IMG/VR virus record: IMGVR_UViG_3300034158_000030
Coordinates: 1-53,367 of that record
DNA length: 53,367 nt
Origin: a virus
Reading direction: 5' to 3' (one strand)
How positions within the stretch are numbered: position 1 is the stretch's first letter; each line of letters begins with the position of its first letter. The position numbers and the translations under genes were made by a program. Positions 15,121-22,493 of the stretch are shown here, piece after piece. The notes below the pieces were generated by a model. It was not told the DNA's origin. It did not search any database and saw nothing but the letters and a program-made list of their open reading frames with translations.

Positions 15121-15554
15121 ACCGCCTGTCGTTGTCGTGGGAGGGCGAGCTCATCGACTCCGTCCATGGCGACCTAGTCGAGTGGCGCGACGTTGAGAAG
15201 CTTGTAGAGGAGCTTGAGGCGTATCGCGCTGCGGCTAAGCCGGCAACGACAGGCACTGTATGCAAAGGCCGGTTCGGCTATGTCAACGGCGCAGACGCTC
15301 AGAAGTTCCTGGCGGGCGAGCGGTCCACTGTGACGGTCTCGCGCATGTCAACCGTCAAGCGCTCAATGCCTCTCTACTTCCCTGATAGCCCAGTCAAGTT
15401 CGTTAAGCCTGGAGTGGGCGACGCCTGCTACCACAAGGGCGCCAGGGTGACCTGCAAGGAGTGGACTCGGAAAGGCATCATCGTCGTCTACCCGGACGGC
15501 AAATGCGTGAATACAAGCTCATGGGAGTTAAAGCGGGATGGGGATGCACGTTAA
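15117..15554 (+). CDS. 145-aa hypothetical protein
   Basis: Not recognised. The GTG start overlaps the upstream stop. The N-terminal part has a helix EWRDVEKLVEELEAYRAA. The C-terminal ~80 residues look beta-rich and hydrophilic, with two Cys and a final WELKRDG. No signal peptide or membrane segment. Member of the early co-translated chain. Confidence 0.68.
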   Translation: MNRLSLSWEGELIDSVHGDLVEWRDVEKLVEELEAYRAAAKPATTGTVCKGRFGYVNGADAQKFLAGERSTVTVSRMSTVKRSMPLYFPDSPVKFVKPGVGDACYHKGARVTCKEWTRKGIIVVYPDGKCVNTSSWELKRDGDAR

Positions 15555-15723
15555 ATTGGCTCATAAAATTGGTGACACTGAGCTGCCTTATGAGCTACCT
15601 TGCGAAGTCGTCGTGATGAACGCCGACAATGCTGTAGTTCAAATTCAAATGGCTGCGGACGGGATGAGCAAGACTCGCACCGTTCAGGCTGATCAGGTTT
15701 ATTTCAAGCTGGAGGCTGCATGA
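15538..15723 (+). CDS. 61-aa hypothetical protein
   Basis: A small protein predicted beta-rich (YELPCEVVVMNADNAVVQIQ). It overlaps the previous gene by 17 bases and the next by ATGA. ATG 15544 is an alternative start. No family is recognised. Confidence 0.6.
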   Translation: MGMHVKLAHKIGDTELPYELPCEVVVMNADNAVVQIQMAADGMSKTRTVQADQVYFKLEAA

Positions 15724-16013
15724 AAGAGGGTTGCATGGGCATAAGCGTCATCGTCCCGGTGACGCAGGTTATCCGCCTGGATCGGCTGCCGGCCAAGAAC
15801 CGCACAAAGAGCGTCAACGCGGCGATTGATCTGTACCTTGACGTTCAGGAGGGTCCGGTGGGCAGCAACTGCTATGGCGTTGATTGCGATTATTTCCGGG
15901 AAAAGCTGCGCACCCTGATACGCGACATCGGCTCATATGGCCCTGAGGGGCTTAGTCGTGCCTTCGCAAGGCTTAGCGTAACGGCTGGAGGGGTCATTGA
16001 TGAAAAAGTTTGA
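15720..16013 (+). CDS. 97-aa hypothetical protein
   Basis: Not recognised. The start overlaps the previous stop by ATGA. A strand-helix start (VIVPVTQVIRLDRLPAKNRT, KSVNAAIDLYLD) is loosely like a ribbon-helix-helix, followed by helices (REKLRTLIRDIG). The likeness is too weak to assign DNA binding. Confidence 0.62.
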   Translation: MKEGCMGISVIVPVTQVIRLDRLPAKNRTKSVNAAIDLYLDVQEGPVGSNCYGVDCDYFREKLRTLIRDIGSYGPEGLSRAFARLSVTAGGVIDEKV

Positions 16014-16347
16014 AGTCGTTAAGGCTCGGCACGGGCGAGCTGTCTACTGGGTCGAGCGAGTGGCTGCGAACCCGATGGCTATGATCCACACCAAGGCCAA
16101 GGCCGAGAAGGTCGCCAAGGCTTTCAGTCGCCACGTTGAGCACTGGAGCGCCGTCACACGGTCCGGCATGACCATCGTTACCCTGGAGCTTCGCCCGATC
16201 CGTGACGGTGGCCCGTATTTCCGTGCGGTCGGCGGCATTGACTGGCGTGAGGATGGCGTGACAGCCGAGGACCTCAGCCTAGCCATGGATCACTTGCAGC
16301 GCGACGCCTATAGAGCCTTGGCACGCCATGCAATCGGCCCCCATTAA
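16000..16347 (+). CDS. 115-aa hypothetical protein
   Basis: Start ATG 16000 with GGAGG upstream; it overlaps the previous gene by 14 bases. Basic N-terminal half (KAKAEKVAKAFSRHVEHW), then a beta-rich middle (GMTIVTLELRPI) and a final helix. No motif is recognised. Confidence 0.65.
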   Translation: MKKFEVVKARHGRAVYWVERVAANPMAMIHTKAKAEKVAKAFSRHVEHWSAVTRSGMTIVTLELRPIRDGGPYFRAVGGIDWREDGVTAEDLSLAMDHLQRDAYRALARHAIGPH

Positions 16348-16486
16348 AAAGTCGGTCTGGTGGGTTTACCTGCCAGGTCAAAAACCCTTCACCATGGGCG
16401 GATCGCCCATGACACACCAAGAGGCACAGGACATCGTATGGACGATTTGGGCAACGACGGACAAGAGCAAGATCCAGGTCCAATAG
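16328..16486 (+). CDS. 52-aa hypothetical protein
   Basis: A short gene overlapping both neighbours. It contains WWVYLPGQKPFTM, a GGSPMTHQEAQDIVW stretch and a C-terminal KIQVQ, which looks like a compact strand-turn-helix-strand fold. The composition is that of a real protein, but no family is assigned. Confidence 0.55.
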   Translation: MQSAPIKKSVWWVYLPGQKPFTMGGSPMTHQEAQDIVWTIWATTDKSKIQVQ

Positions 16487-16665
16487 ATCACTGGGTCAAC
16501 TTCAAGACGCGCCGGGTCCGCATGGGTCGCGGGGAGGGGCAGCATGCGGCAGCACTGGCGGACGGGTTCAAGAAGGTCACGCAGAAGCATTTTGTCAGCT
16601 ACCTTGACAAGGCCCGCAACGGGTTCCGCCGCAAGCCGAAGGCCAAGGGGGCGCGGCATGTATAA
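16438..16665 (+). CDS. 75-aa basic hypothetical protein
   Basis: Starts MDDLGNDGQEQDPGPIDHW at 16438 inside the previous gene. It has an acidic N-terminus and a strongly basic remainder (FKTRRVRMGRG, ARNGFRRKPKAKGARH), so nucleic-acid contact is possible. It overlaps the next gene by eight bases. Function unknown. Confidence 0.58.
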   Translation: MDDLGNDGQEQDPGPIDHWVNFKTRRVRMGRGEGQHAAALADGFKKVTQKHFVSYLDKARNGFRRKPKAKGARHV

Positions 16666-16876
16666 CGGCAAGCGCGGGGCGCTATGGGTCGAAGGCGTCC
16701 AGCACGTCGAGCGCGAGATAGGGCTCGCACAGGGCGAGGAGGCGCGAGGTGTGGCCGACCGCATGCTAGCAGCCCTGGATCAGGCGGAAAGGCCTCGGGA
16801 GTACGCAGGGGGCGTTAGAGACGCATGCGAGGCTGTACTCAAGGCCCTGGAAGCGCAGGCCGTTGAAGTCGGCTGA
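16658..16876 (+). CDS. 72-aa hypothetical protein
   Basis: Starts MYNGKRGALWVEG at 16658. Almost entirely helical and acidic afterwards (EARGVADRMLAALDQAERP). Last gene before the terminator at 16906, so it closes this early sub-operon. No family is recognised. Confidence 0.6.
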   Translation: MYNGKRGALWVEGVQHVEREIGLAQGEEARGVADRMLAALDQAERPREYAGGVRDACEAVLKALEAQAVEVG

Positions 16877-16883
16877 CAGACGG

Positions 16884-16905
16884 TATATCAACATTTATTG
16901 ATATA
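16884..16905. repeat. perfect inverted repeat TATATCAA-N6-TTGATATA
   Basis: Two 8-base arms separated by CATTTA directly upstream of a terminator hairpin and of the promoter 16929-16957. The symmetry and spacing suit a dimeric DNA-binding protein. Confidence 0.55.
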
Positions 16906-16944
16906 GCCCGGTTTAAGTAAAATAATACTTGACCGGGCTTTTTT
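16906..16944 (+). terminator. long terminator hairpin
   Basis: GCCCGGT and ACCGGGC form the base and AAGTA/TACTT the upper stem around a six-base A-rich loop, followed by six T. The 3' arm contains the TTGACC of the next promoter. Confidence 0.85.
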
Positions 16945-16957
16945 GTGTGCGTACAGT
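16929..16957 (+). promoter_or_regulatory. promoter overlapping the terminator
   Basis: TTGACC, 17 bases, TACAGT. The -35 lies in the 3' arm of the terminator, so one element ends the upstream transcript and starts the next. Confidence 0.5.
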
Positions 16958-16997
16958 TCGTGTCAAGCAACTAGACAAACAAAACGGAGTAAATGAC

Positions 16998-17180
16998 ATG
17001 ACCGCAACCATCAAGAAAGAAGCTCAGGACGTACAGGTTGGCGAAACCGTTTTCACCGCTGCGGGCAACTGGGCGGAAGTAACCGCGATCACCTGCACCG
17101 CTGGTGGGCTGGTAGTGATGTCCCTCAAGGACCACTGCCCTTGCCACTGGCACAAGACCGAGACCGTCCAGGCCCGCTAA
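16998..17180 (+). CDS. 60-aa hypothetical protein
   Basis: Starts at 16998 with CGGAGT upstream. Beta-rich (VQVGETVFTAAGNWAEVTAI) with a Cys/His-rich end (DHCPCHWHK) that may bind a metal. Own promoter and terminator-like hairpins on both sides suggest independent strong expression. Family unknown. Confidence 0.68.
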   Translation: MTATIKKEAQDVQVGETVFTAAGNWAEVTAITCTAGGLVVMSLKDHCPCHWHKTETVQAR

Positions 17181-17197
17181 CCTACCCCGCCAACCTC

Positions 17198-17219
17198 AAG
17201 CCCCTTAAATGGGGCTTTG
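17198..17219 (+). terminator. weak hairpin
   Basis: AAGCCCC pairs with GGGGCTT around TTAAAT, but only three T follow, so it is probably partial. Confidence 0.4.
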
Positions 17220-17246
17220 CCAGCACCAGACATTGAGGTTTTGACC

Positions 17247-17684
17247 ATGACCAGCAAGCAAGAGGCAATCGGGATCATTAAGTCGATGGGCGGGACGGAT
17301 GTCGGCGAGCGCGACGGCCGCAGCGGTACCACCCTGTCGGTTTCGGTTGGCGCAAATCGGTTTCACCTGCTTGAGTGCGAGTGGACGCGGCCTGAGGAGT
17401 CCTTGCGCGGGACGATAGGCGCGCTACTCTGCTGGGCTGAGCGCCACGAGGCAGCTCGCAAGGGTGAGGGGTCCGCCGTGACGGTATCAGTCTCCCGCCC
17501 AGCGCCCAACCCAAGCGCGAAGCGGCCACCAGTCGTGATGGACGTCAAGCGGCCTGACAACTGGACGCCGCTACGCTGCCCTCTGTGCGATATGCCGGAC
17601 TCAGGGCGCAAGGGTTGGGGATGGCTGCTGTCATACGTGGCGGTCATCGCTGTGACATTTTTTTACTGCAAGTTCTTTATGTGA
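17247..17684 (+). CDS. 145-aa hypothetical protein with C-terminal membrane anchor
   Basis: A soluble N-terminal domain of about 100 residues (EAIGIIKSMGGTDVGERDG, beta-rich centre) is followed by RCPLCD, a CxxC pair, and a hydrophobic C-terminal helix (WLLSYVAVIAVTFFYCKFF). The topology is that of a tail-anchored inner-membrane protein. Binding site GAGG precedes 17247. Role unknown. Confidence 0.68.
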   Translation: MTSKQEAIGIIKSMGGTDVGERDGRSGTTLSVSVGANRFHLLECEWTRPEESLRGTIGALLCWAERHEAARKGEGSAVTVSVSRPAPNPSAKRPPVVMDVKRPDNWTPLRCPLCDMPDSGRKGWGWLLSYVAVIAVTFFYCKFFM

Positions 17685-17699
17685 CCGGGGAGTCAGAAA

Positions 17700-18461
17700 A
17701 TGGAAAAAGCAACGATATTCGGTATTACCAAAGACCTTTTACGTCCAGACGATGCGCGCAGAGAGGTGACCTCGGACATCGCCCAGCGCGCATGGTTACT
17801 CGGCATGATCCGCCAGGAGTCGCTCCGGTATATGGGTGGCATTGCGTGGGCGCACTTGAGGGGCGCGATTCAAAGCCTGACCGGGATCACGCCGGAAAAG
17901 GTCCGCCTACTGCGTGAGCAGACCGGCGAGGGGCTCATGGCCTGCAAGAAGGCGCTAACGGCTGCGGGCGGTGATATGGAGGCTGCAAAGGAGCGGCTGC
18001 GCACGCAGGGGCAGGCGGTTGTTCGTCGTCCGGTTCAATCGCCAAGCCTGAGGGTTCAGCATGTCGACAGGGTCGGCTCTATCGAGTGGCCAGCCGACAA
18101 CCCCATGCCTGACATGCGCCAGGCCCACCGGCAGATCCGGGAGAATGAGGACGTTTATCAGAGCTACTTGATGACGGGCGATCCCGTTACGCGTGATCGG
18201 CCTAGCGATCCGTTTATGGTGATTGCGCCACGCGCGGCCATGGTCGCACAGGCCTCGCTTATGCAGTCGGCAATGCCGGCTCTTACCAGCATCGCCATGA
18301 CCGCAACTGATGTCATGTTGGCGCGCCAGGAGGCTGAGGCCCGGATTCGGCGGGCAATTCTAGAGGCTTATGACCGAGGCTACTCGGACGGCCAGAGCAA
18401 CCCGAACGGCCACAGCGATGAATCAGAGCGTGGGCGCGTAGTCGTCGAGTCTATGGCTTGA
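17700..18461 (+). CDS. protein with EF-Ts-like UBA (TS-N) domain
   Basis: A 253-aa protein. Residues 63-104 (ITPEKVRLLREQTGEGLMAC, KKALTAAGGDMEAAKERLR) match the N-terminal UBA-like domain of elongation factor Ts, which contacts the G domain of EF-Tu. The core and dimerisation domains of EF-Ts are absent; the rest is unrecognised, with long helices. A GGGGAG site precedes the start. It could modulate EF-Tu or another host GTPase, but binding is inferred from the domain only. Confidence 0.75.
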   Translation: MEKATIFGITKDLLRPDDARREVTSDIAQRAWLLGMIRQESLRYMGGIAWAHLRGAIQSLTGITPEKVRLLREQTGEGLMACKKALTAAGGDMEAAKERLRTQGQAVVRRPVQSPSLRVQHVDRVGSIEWPADNPMPDMRQAHRQIRENEDVYQSYLMTGDPVTRDRPSDPFMVIAPRAAMVAQASLMQSAMPALTSIAMTATDVMLARQEAEARIRRAILEAYDRGYSDGQSNPNGHSDESERGRVVVESMA

Positions 18462-18477
18462 GCGCGCCCTAAAAGCC

Positions 18478-18507
18478 TTGCAACCAACGCCAGGCCCGCC
18501 GTATGAT
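18478..18507 (+). promoter_or_regulatory. promoter with -10 in a hairpin loop
   Basis: TTGCAA, 18 bases, TATGAT, 29 bases before the start at 18537. CCCGCCG (18495-18501) and CGGCGGG (18509-18515) form a perfect inverted repeat whose centre is the -10. Confidence 0.65.
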
Positions 18508-18536
18508 GCGGCGGGTCAACCAATTGGAGATAGGAA

Positions 18537-18983
18537 ATGACGGCAAAATATCCAACAAGCGCGCCAGTGGGAGTGCCGCGGCCTAATGCGCCCAAAGCCC
18601 AGCCCGCCAACGGCGGCCCGATAACGATGGTCTGCACCGTCGACATGAGCCAGGAGCTGCGCGAGGCCCTTGCGACCATTCAGGCGCTAAAGCCTGGGGA
18701 GTTGGTGGTTCTGCCTGGGGGCGATAGCGAGGAGCTGGCTGCTTTGCGGGAAGAGCTGGCCGAATGCAAGACGCAGAAAGCATGGTGGGCCGATTCAGCG
18801 AAAACACTGGACGAGCGCCTGACAGCCGCCGAGCAGCGGAATGCGGAGTTGGTCGCGGCGCTGAAACGGATCTATGGCGCTTCTGAGTGGACCAGTAACG
18901 CCTACCACTATCAGGAGGAAGCTCAAAAACTGGCGTGCGCCGCCCTCAAGCCCACCGAATCGGGGAAAGCGAATGAGCAGTAA
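18537..18983 (+). CDS. 148-aa coiled-coil hypothetical protein
   Basis: The Pro-rich N-terminus is followed by a segment ELREALATIQALKPGELVVL. Residues ~60-115 form a heptad-like coil (EELAALREELAECKTQKAWW, TLDERLTAAEQRNAELVAAL). TTGGAG site upstream. The ELVVL turn recalls phage proteins with short beta-caps, but no assignment is made. Confidence 0.68.
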   Translation: MTAKYPTSAPVGVPRPNAPKAQPANGGPITMVCTVDMSQELREALATIQALKPGELVVLPGGDSEELAALREELAECKTQKAWWADSAKTLDERLTAAEQRNAELVAALKRIYGASEWTSNAYHYQEEAQKLACAALKPTESGKANEQ

Positions 18984-19671
18984 AATTGACGGTGTTCCGC
19001 GCGATCTACTTGAGCGCGCAGCGTGCAACTTGACCAGCGGATGCGATGCCTACCAGATCCAGCAAGAGCTGACAAACATCCTCGCCGCCCCAGTCGTCGA
19101 GCGACAGGTAGGGGAGCCGCATGTGGTCGGGTACATGCCTGATCATCCTGACGGAGAGCCTCTGATCACGCAGGAATCGCATCAGGATTATGTCGCCGAA
19201 CTGCAAGCCACGATAGATCGGATGGAGCGCGAGGCAAAGAACGACCTGATCGCGTATAAGGCGGCAATTGAAAAGCAGGCGGAGTTGCGCGCCGAAATCG
19301 ATCGGCTTTCAAAAGAAGCATTGCCAGACCGTCACGAAGCCTGGATGGCTGGAGCTGAGGCGGGAAGGTCAGAAATCGAGCGGCTGAAGGGTGGGCAGGG
19401 TGAGCCGGTGGCGAATGCCAAGCCAGTCGCCAAGCTGCACGCTGAGCGACTGACAGGCAGGGATGGTGAATACGGGGTCACAGTTGAGGACCCTCAGTGG
19501 TTCAATACTTGCCGTCTGACTGGTGGAATCTTCAACCTCTACGCCTCGCAGCCCGCGCCGGTATCGGTGGTGCTGCCTGAGCCGCACGGCAAGCAATCCA
19601 ACCTGAAAGACACCCAATATGCGATGGGCTGGAACGCCTGCATAGCTGAAGCGGAGGGCATGAATAAATGA
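18973..19671 (+). CDS. 232-aa hypothetical protein with central coiled coil
   Basis: The start MSSKIDGVPRDLLERAACNL overlaps the previous stop by 11 bases. Residues ~75-120 are a coiled coil (LQATIDRMEREAKNDLIAYK). A C-terminal GWNACIAEAEGMNK end resembles modular early proteins of Pseudomonas and enteric phages. It overlaps the next small gene by ATGA. Function unknown. Confidence 0.66.
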   Translation: MSSKIDGVPRDLLERAACNLTSGCDAYQIQQELTNILAAPVVERQVGEPHVVGYMPDHPDGEPLITQESHQDYVAELQATIDRMEREAKNDLIAYKAAIEKQAELRAEIDRLSKEALPDRHEAWMAGAEAGRSEIERLKGGQGEPVANAKPVAKLHAERLTGRDGEYGVTVEDPQWFNTCRLTGGIFNLYASQPAPVSVVLPEPHGKQSNLKDTQYAMGWNACIAEAEGMNK

Positions 19672-19763
19672 TCCATGTATTCTGGAATGAATGGCGCTAC
19701 GCGGTGGGCTGGCAGTCTGCCGGGGCGGCGGTTTGGGCGGTTGCGGAGGGTCGGGCGGAATGA
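19668..19763 (+). CDS. 31-aa mini-protein
   Basis: A 32-codon frame linked by ATGA overlaps at both ends. Trp-rich (VFWNEWRYAVGWQSAGAAVW). The double overlap argues for translation, at least as a coupling bridge. No function is assigned. Confidence 0.5.
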   Translation: MIHVFWNEWRYAVGWQSAGAAVWAVAEGRAE

Positions 19764-20203
19764 TCATCGGACCGGACCATTATCGCTATCAGGACGTTCT
19801 CAACGAGGGAGGAATTCACCTAGTAGAGAAGACCTACCAAGTCATCCGGGAGACGCCATCGGGCTACTGGGTCAGGCTTATTGGCGGCGGCGGAAGGCTG
19901 ACAACGAAAGATCAAGCGGACAGCGTCTACGACAACAGGCGCACGGCATGGGGGGTCAGGTTCGTGCTAAAGCAGTCGAGTCGGCGCCACTGCTACCCAA
20001 CCAAGCTTGAGGCTATGGAGTCGTTCGCGTGCCGAAAGGCGGCTCAGATCAGGCACGCAGAGGCATCCCTAGTTAAGGCGCGCCACTCACTTGCCGCAGC
20101 AAATCGAATCGCGTCGACCGGGCTGGGTTACCCGCTTTGCCCATGGACGGGGTCAATCGAGGTAGGGATGCCGCCCGAGTACGCCGGAGTAACTTGGTAT
20201 TAG
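19760..20203 (+). CDS. 147-aa hypothetical protein
   Basis: Starts at 19760 by ATGA overlap. The N-terminal ~90 residues look beta-rich and basic (TYQVIRETPSGYWVRLIGGG); a helical region (SFACRKAAQIRHAEASLVKA) follows. Terminator directly downstream. No family is recognised. Confidence 0.66.
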   Translation: MIIGPDHYRYQDVLNEGGIHLVEKTYQVIRETPSGYWVRLIGGGGRLTTKDQADSVYDNRRTAWGVRFVLKQSSRRHCYPTKLEAMESFACRKAAQIRHAEASLVKARHSLAAANRIASTGLGYPLCPWTGSIEVGMPPEYAGVTWY

Positions 20204-20207
20204 TGTC

Positions 20208-20231
20208 AAGCCCCTTTACAGGGGCTTTTTT
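20208..20231 (+). terminator. terminator
   Basis: AAGCCCC and GGGGCTT around TTTACA, then a T run. Ends the transcript started at 18478. Confidence 0.85.
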
Positions 20232-20358
20232 GTGCCTGGGCGCCCATATACCCGCCAGGAATAGCCCTTGTGAGCAAAGGTTATTGGCAGGCCTGGGCTG
20301 CCGGGTCTACCTTGAGGGTGTGCCAGGGGATCACCTGGCCCCACCAGGGGTGCATGAT

Positions 20359-20913
20359 ATGAGCGTTAATCTGATTGAAGTGTTCACTAAGATTGAAAAA
20401 GCCGCAGGCCAGGTCGACGACGTGGCGGGCCAGTTGCTCCAGGCGATCCGCGAGGCGAAGGCGGCAGACCTCGAAGCGTTCAATGCCATGATCTACGCCG
20501 CCTACGACGCGAAGGGCTGGTCGTATCGCGTAGGCCGCCCTCAGCCTGGGGATGTCCCGGCGCCGCCGTCAGTGAAGGTCTATATCTCGAACGTGCGCAA
20601 GGGCTACAAGGCTGGCCTCGACATGCTGGGCATGATGTCGATCTTTGATCTACGCAAGGCCCTGGCCGCCAACAAGCCGGCCGCCTCGCCTCCTCCTCAG
20701 GGGCCTGATGAGCTGGTAGGGGTTCGGGTCAACAAGGCCAACCGACTGACCGGAAACCTATTCCATGACGTCATCGTTCTATGGGAGAACCTGCCGGATA
20801 CTCAGCAAGCGAAGCTGGAGGACGCGGTGCGCAAGCTGGTCGAGAAGTTCACCCACAAGGCCCCGCCCGCCATCCTCCCGACTCGGACCATCGGAGAGGC
20901 CGCCGCCGCTTAG
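20359..20913 (+). CDS. 184-aa hypothetical protein
   Basis: Starts MSVNLIEVFTKIEKAAGQ at 20359 with AGGGG upstream. Helical N-terminal half (VDDVAGQLLQAIREAKAADL), a middle with YRVGRPQPGDVPAPPSVKVY, and a helical end with KLEDAVRKLVEKF. A terminator follows. The preceding 120 bases hold no clear gene. No function is assigned. Confidence 0.68.
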   Translation: MSVNLIEVFTKIEKAAGQVDDVAGQLLQAIREAKAADLEAFNAMIYAAYDAKGWSYRVGRPQPGDVPAPPSVKVYISNVRKGYKAGLDMLGMMSIFDLRKALAANKPAASPPPQGPDELVGVRVNKANRLTGNLFHDVIVLWENLPDTQQAKLEDAVRKLVEKFTHKAPPAILPTRTIGEAAAA

Positions 20914-20933
20914 AGTTGACCGGTTAACCCTTC

Positions 20934-20960
20934 GCCCGCCAGTCATCGGCGGGCTTTTTT
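20934..20960 (+). terminator. terminator
   Basis: GCCCGCC and GGCGGGC around a seven-base loop, then six T. GTTAACCCTT lies just before it at 20923-20932. Confidence 0.88.
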
Positions 20961-20993
20961 ATGCCTTGACTTTTACCTTGGAGGCTTGCGAGG

Positions 20994-21059
20994 ATGTCCG
21001 CGTTTTATGGATCATGGACATTCAAGGGGAAGGGTTTTGGCAAAAGTCAAGTTTGTTGA
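20994..21059 (+). CDS. possible 21-aa leader peptide
   Basis: ATG at 20994 follows GGAGG at good spacing; the frame ends at 21059, overlapping the TTG start of the peptidase-like gene. It may deliver ribosomes to that weak start, or be chance. Confidence 0.35.
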   Translation: MSAFYGSWTFKGKGFGKSQVC

Positions 21060-21429
21060 AAGCTACACGGCCGAGGTGCTGGCCGCACGCGAGGCGCTCA
21101 AGGAAACTAACGACTGCACAGTCGTGTCGCTGGCGGTCGTGACCGGCAAGGACTATCGCCACGCTCGGGCCATCATGGCGGCGGGCGGAAGGCTGCACAG
21201 GAAAGGCCGGTGGATGCACAAGGCCGCTGCAATCGTCGGGATGGACATGGTGCGCGGCCTGGATGGCGAAGCCACTCCGACCCTGGCCGAGTTCTCAGCG
21301 GCGCACCCTCGGGGCAGTTACTGGGTCGAGGTCAAAGGGCACGCCCTGGCCGTTGTGGACGGCGTTATCTATGACCACTCACACAAGCCGCGCCGGAGGG
21401 TCCTGAGGGCCTGGCGGGTGCCGTCATGA
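21037..21429 (+). CDS. putative papain-like/C39-like cysteine peptidase
   Basis: A 130-aa protein with the order of a papain-fold catalytic set: NDCTVVSLAVVTG (Cys27), later GHALAVVDG (His102, Asp108) and IYDH (Asp113). Between them is TLAEFSAAHPRGSYWVEV, a layout seen in small peptidase C39-like and related phage proteins. TTG at 21037 is taken as start because GGGGAAGGG precedes it. A substrate cannot be named. It overlaps the next gene by ATGA. Confidence 0.68.
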   Translation: MAKVKFVESYTAEVLAAREALKETNDCTVVSLAVVTGKDYRHARAIMAAGGRLHRKGRWMHKAAAIVGMDMVRGLDGEATPTLAEFSAAHPRGSYWVEVKGHALAVVDGVIYDHSHKPRRRVLRAWRVPS

Positions 21430-21605
21430 CTCTGGAGGAGCTTCACGCCTGGCACGTAGCGCAGCGGGATGCGCTGGCCGCCTACTTCAATACCGATGAC
21501 ACCGACGGCAAGACCGCCAAGAGCTATCGAAAGCTCCTGGCTGCCTCTCAGGCGCGGGTCGATCTTTTAGCTAAAATAATGGTTGACGGGCATCAAGTGA
21601 ATTGA
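21426..21605 (+). CDS. 59-aa hypothetical protein
   Basis: Linked to the peptidase-like gene by ATGA. Helical (ELHAWHVAQRDALAAYF, then SYRKLLAASQARVDLLAKIM). The promoter 21583-21611 overlaps its 3' end. No family is recognised. Confidence 0.6.
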   Translation: MTLEELHAWHVAQRDALAAYFNTDDTDGKTAKSYRKLLAASQARVDLLAKIMVDGHQVN

Positions 21606-21611
21606 CAGAAT
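21583..21611 (+). promoter_or_regulatory. early promoter of the repeated TGAATTGACA class
   Basis: TTGACG, 17 bases, CAGAAT, 28 bases before the start at 21640. Spacer TCAAGTGAATTGA matches the minus-strand copies at 4008-4036 and 34281-34309. Confidence 0.7.
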
Positions 21612-21639
21612 GCGGGCACACCAACTGGAGAGTAAAACC

Positions 21640-22317
21640 ATGAGTTACAAGGATTTGAAGGCTGAGTTCAACGCTCGCGCAATCACCCTCGCGCTAACCT
21701 CTTGCCAGATTCAGACGGTACAGAACCTGGCCCGGATGCGCGACATCATCGTCGAGCTGGACAATGAGCGCGCTCAGGTCGCTGATGCTGCTCGCGTCCT
21801 GGCTATCGACTTCGGCTACGACGATGTGCAATTGCAGTGGGGTAGCCCTGAGTCGATTATCGACATGGCTAATCGCCGCACCGTCCTCGCGGCCGAAGCT
21901 TCCCGCTCGAACCTGCGCGAATACCAGATCGAAGCGGTTTTGATGACCTGCGCTGCCTGGCCTAAGCAAGCGCACTCGGTTGGCGGGTTCGTCAATGCCG
22001 GCCTGGCTTATAAGCTTGGACGCGCAGCCGGGGAGTTGGCCTCGGACTGGCTCAAGACCCGAGAGCGGACGGCGGACTCTGCGCGGTTCCTGTTTCTGCA
22101 TGGAATGAGCATGTCGAGGCAGCTCCTGCAACTGGACGCCCTAGATGCTGCGCTTATCGCCAAAAACGCAAGTCAACTCCAGGTCGCACGCGGGCAGGCT
22201 GCAAACGCCGCTCAATGGCTCTACCTGAACACTGAAGCGGACCCAAAGCTGATGCAGGCGATCTTTCGCCGCAGCACTCGCGCCGACATCATTCGCGACC
22301 GGGGGCTGTTCGAATGA
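21640..22317 (+). CDS. 225-aa helical hypothetical protein
   Basis: Starts MSYKDLKAEFNARAITLAL at 21640 with CTGGAGAG upstream; the earlier ATG overlaps the promoter. Almost wholly helical and Ala/Leu-rich, with several Gln/Glu pairs. No membrane segments or catalytic motifs. It heads an operon running to about 23451. Confidence 0.7.
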   Translation: MSYKDLKAEFNARAITLALTSCQIQTVQNLARMRDIIVELDNERAQVADAARVLAIDFGYDDVQLQWGSPESIIDMANRRTVLAAEASRSNLREYQIEAVLMTCAAWPKQAHSVGGFVNAGLAYKLGRAAGELASDWLKTRERTADSARFLFLHGMSMSRQLLQLDALDAALIAKNASQLQVARGQAANAAQWLYLNTEADPKLMQAIFRRSTRADIIRDRGLFE

Positions 22318-22493
22318 ACGCCCGCGAATGGCAGTACAAGTTCCGCGACCCGGCGACAGGCCAGGTCATGACAACGGACTGGCGCCCGTATGACGGCGTC
22401 ACGTCGATTCACGAGCTGCGGCGTGTTGCCGTAGACGAACAGCAAGGCCGCGACGTATTCGAAGTGCGTTCGCAGCCTGTAGGGGGTGCATAG
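22314..22493 (+). CDS. 59-aa hypothetical protein
   Basis: ATGA overlap with the previous gene and a one-base TAGTG overlap with the next. The product (WQYKFRDPATGQVMTTDWRP, then FEVRSQP) looks like a small beta-sheet. Function unknown. Confidence 0.6.
   Translation: MNAREWQYKFRDPATGQVMTTDWRPYDGVTSIHELRRVAVDEQQGRDVFEVRSQPVGGA

Noticed and set aside
16360-16437. Upstream extension of the gene at 16438
   Set aside because: The extension overlaps the better-composed 52-aa gene in another frame and lacks a binding site.
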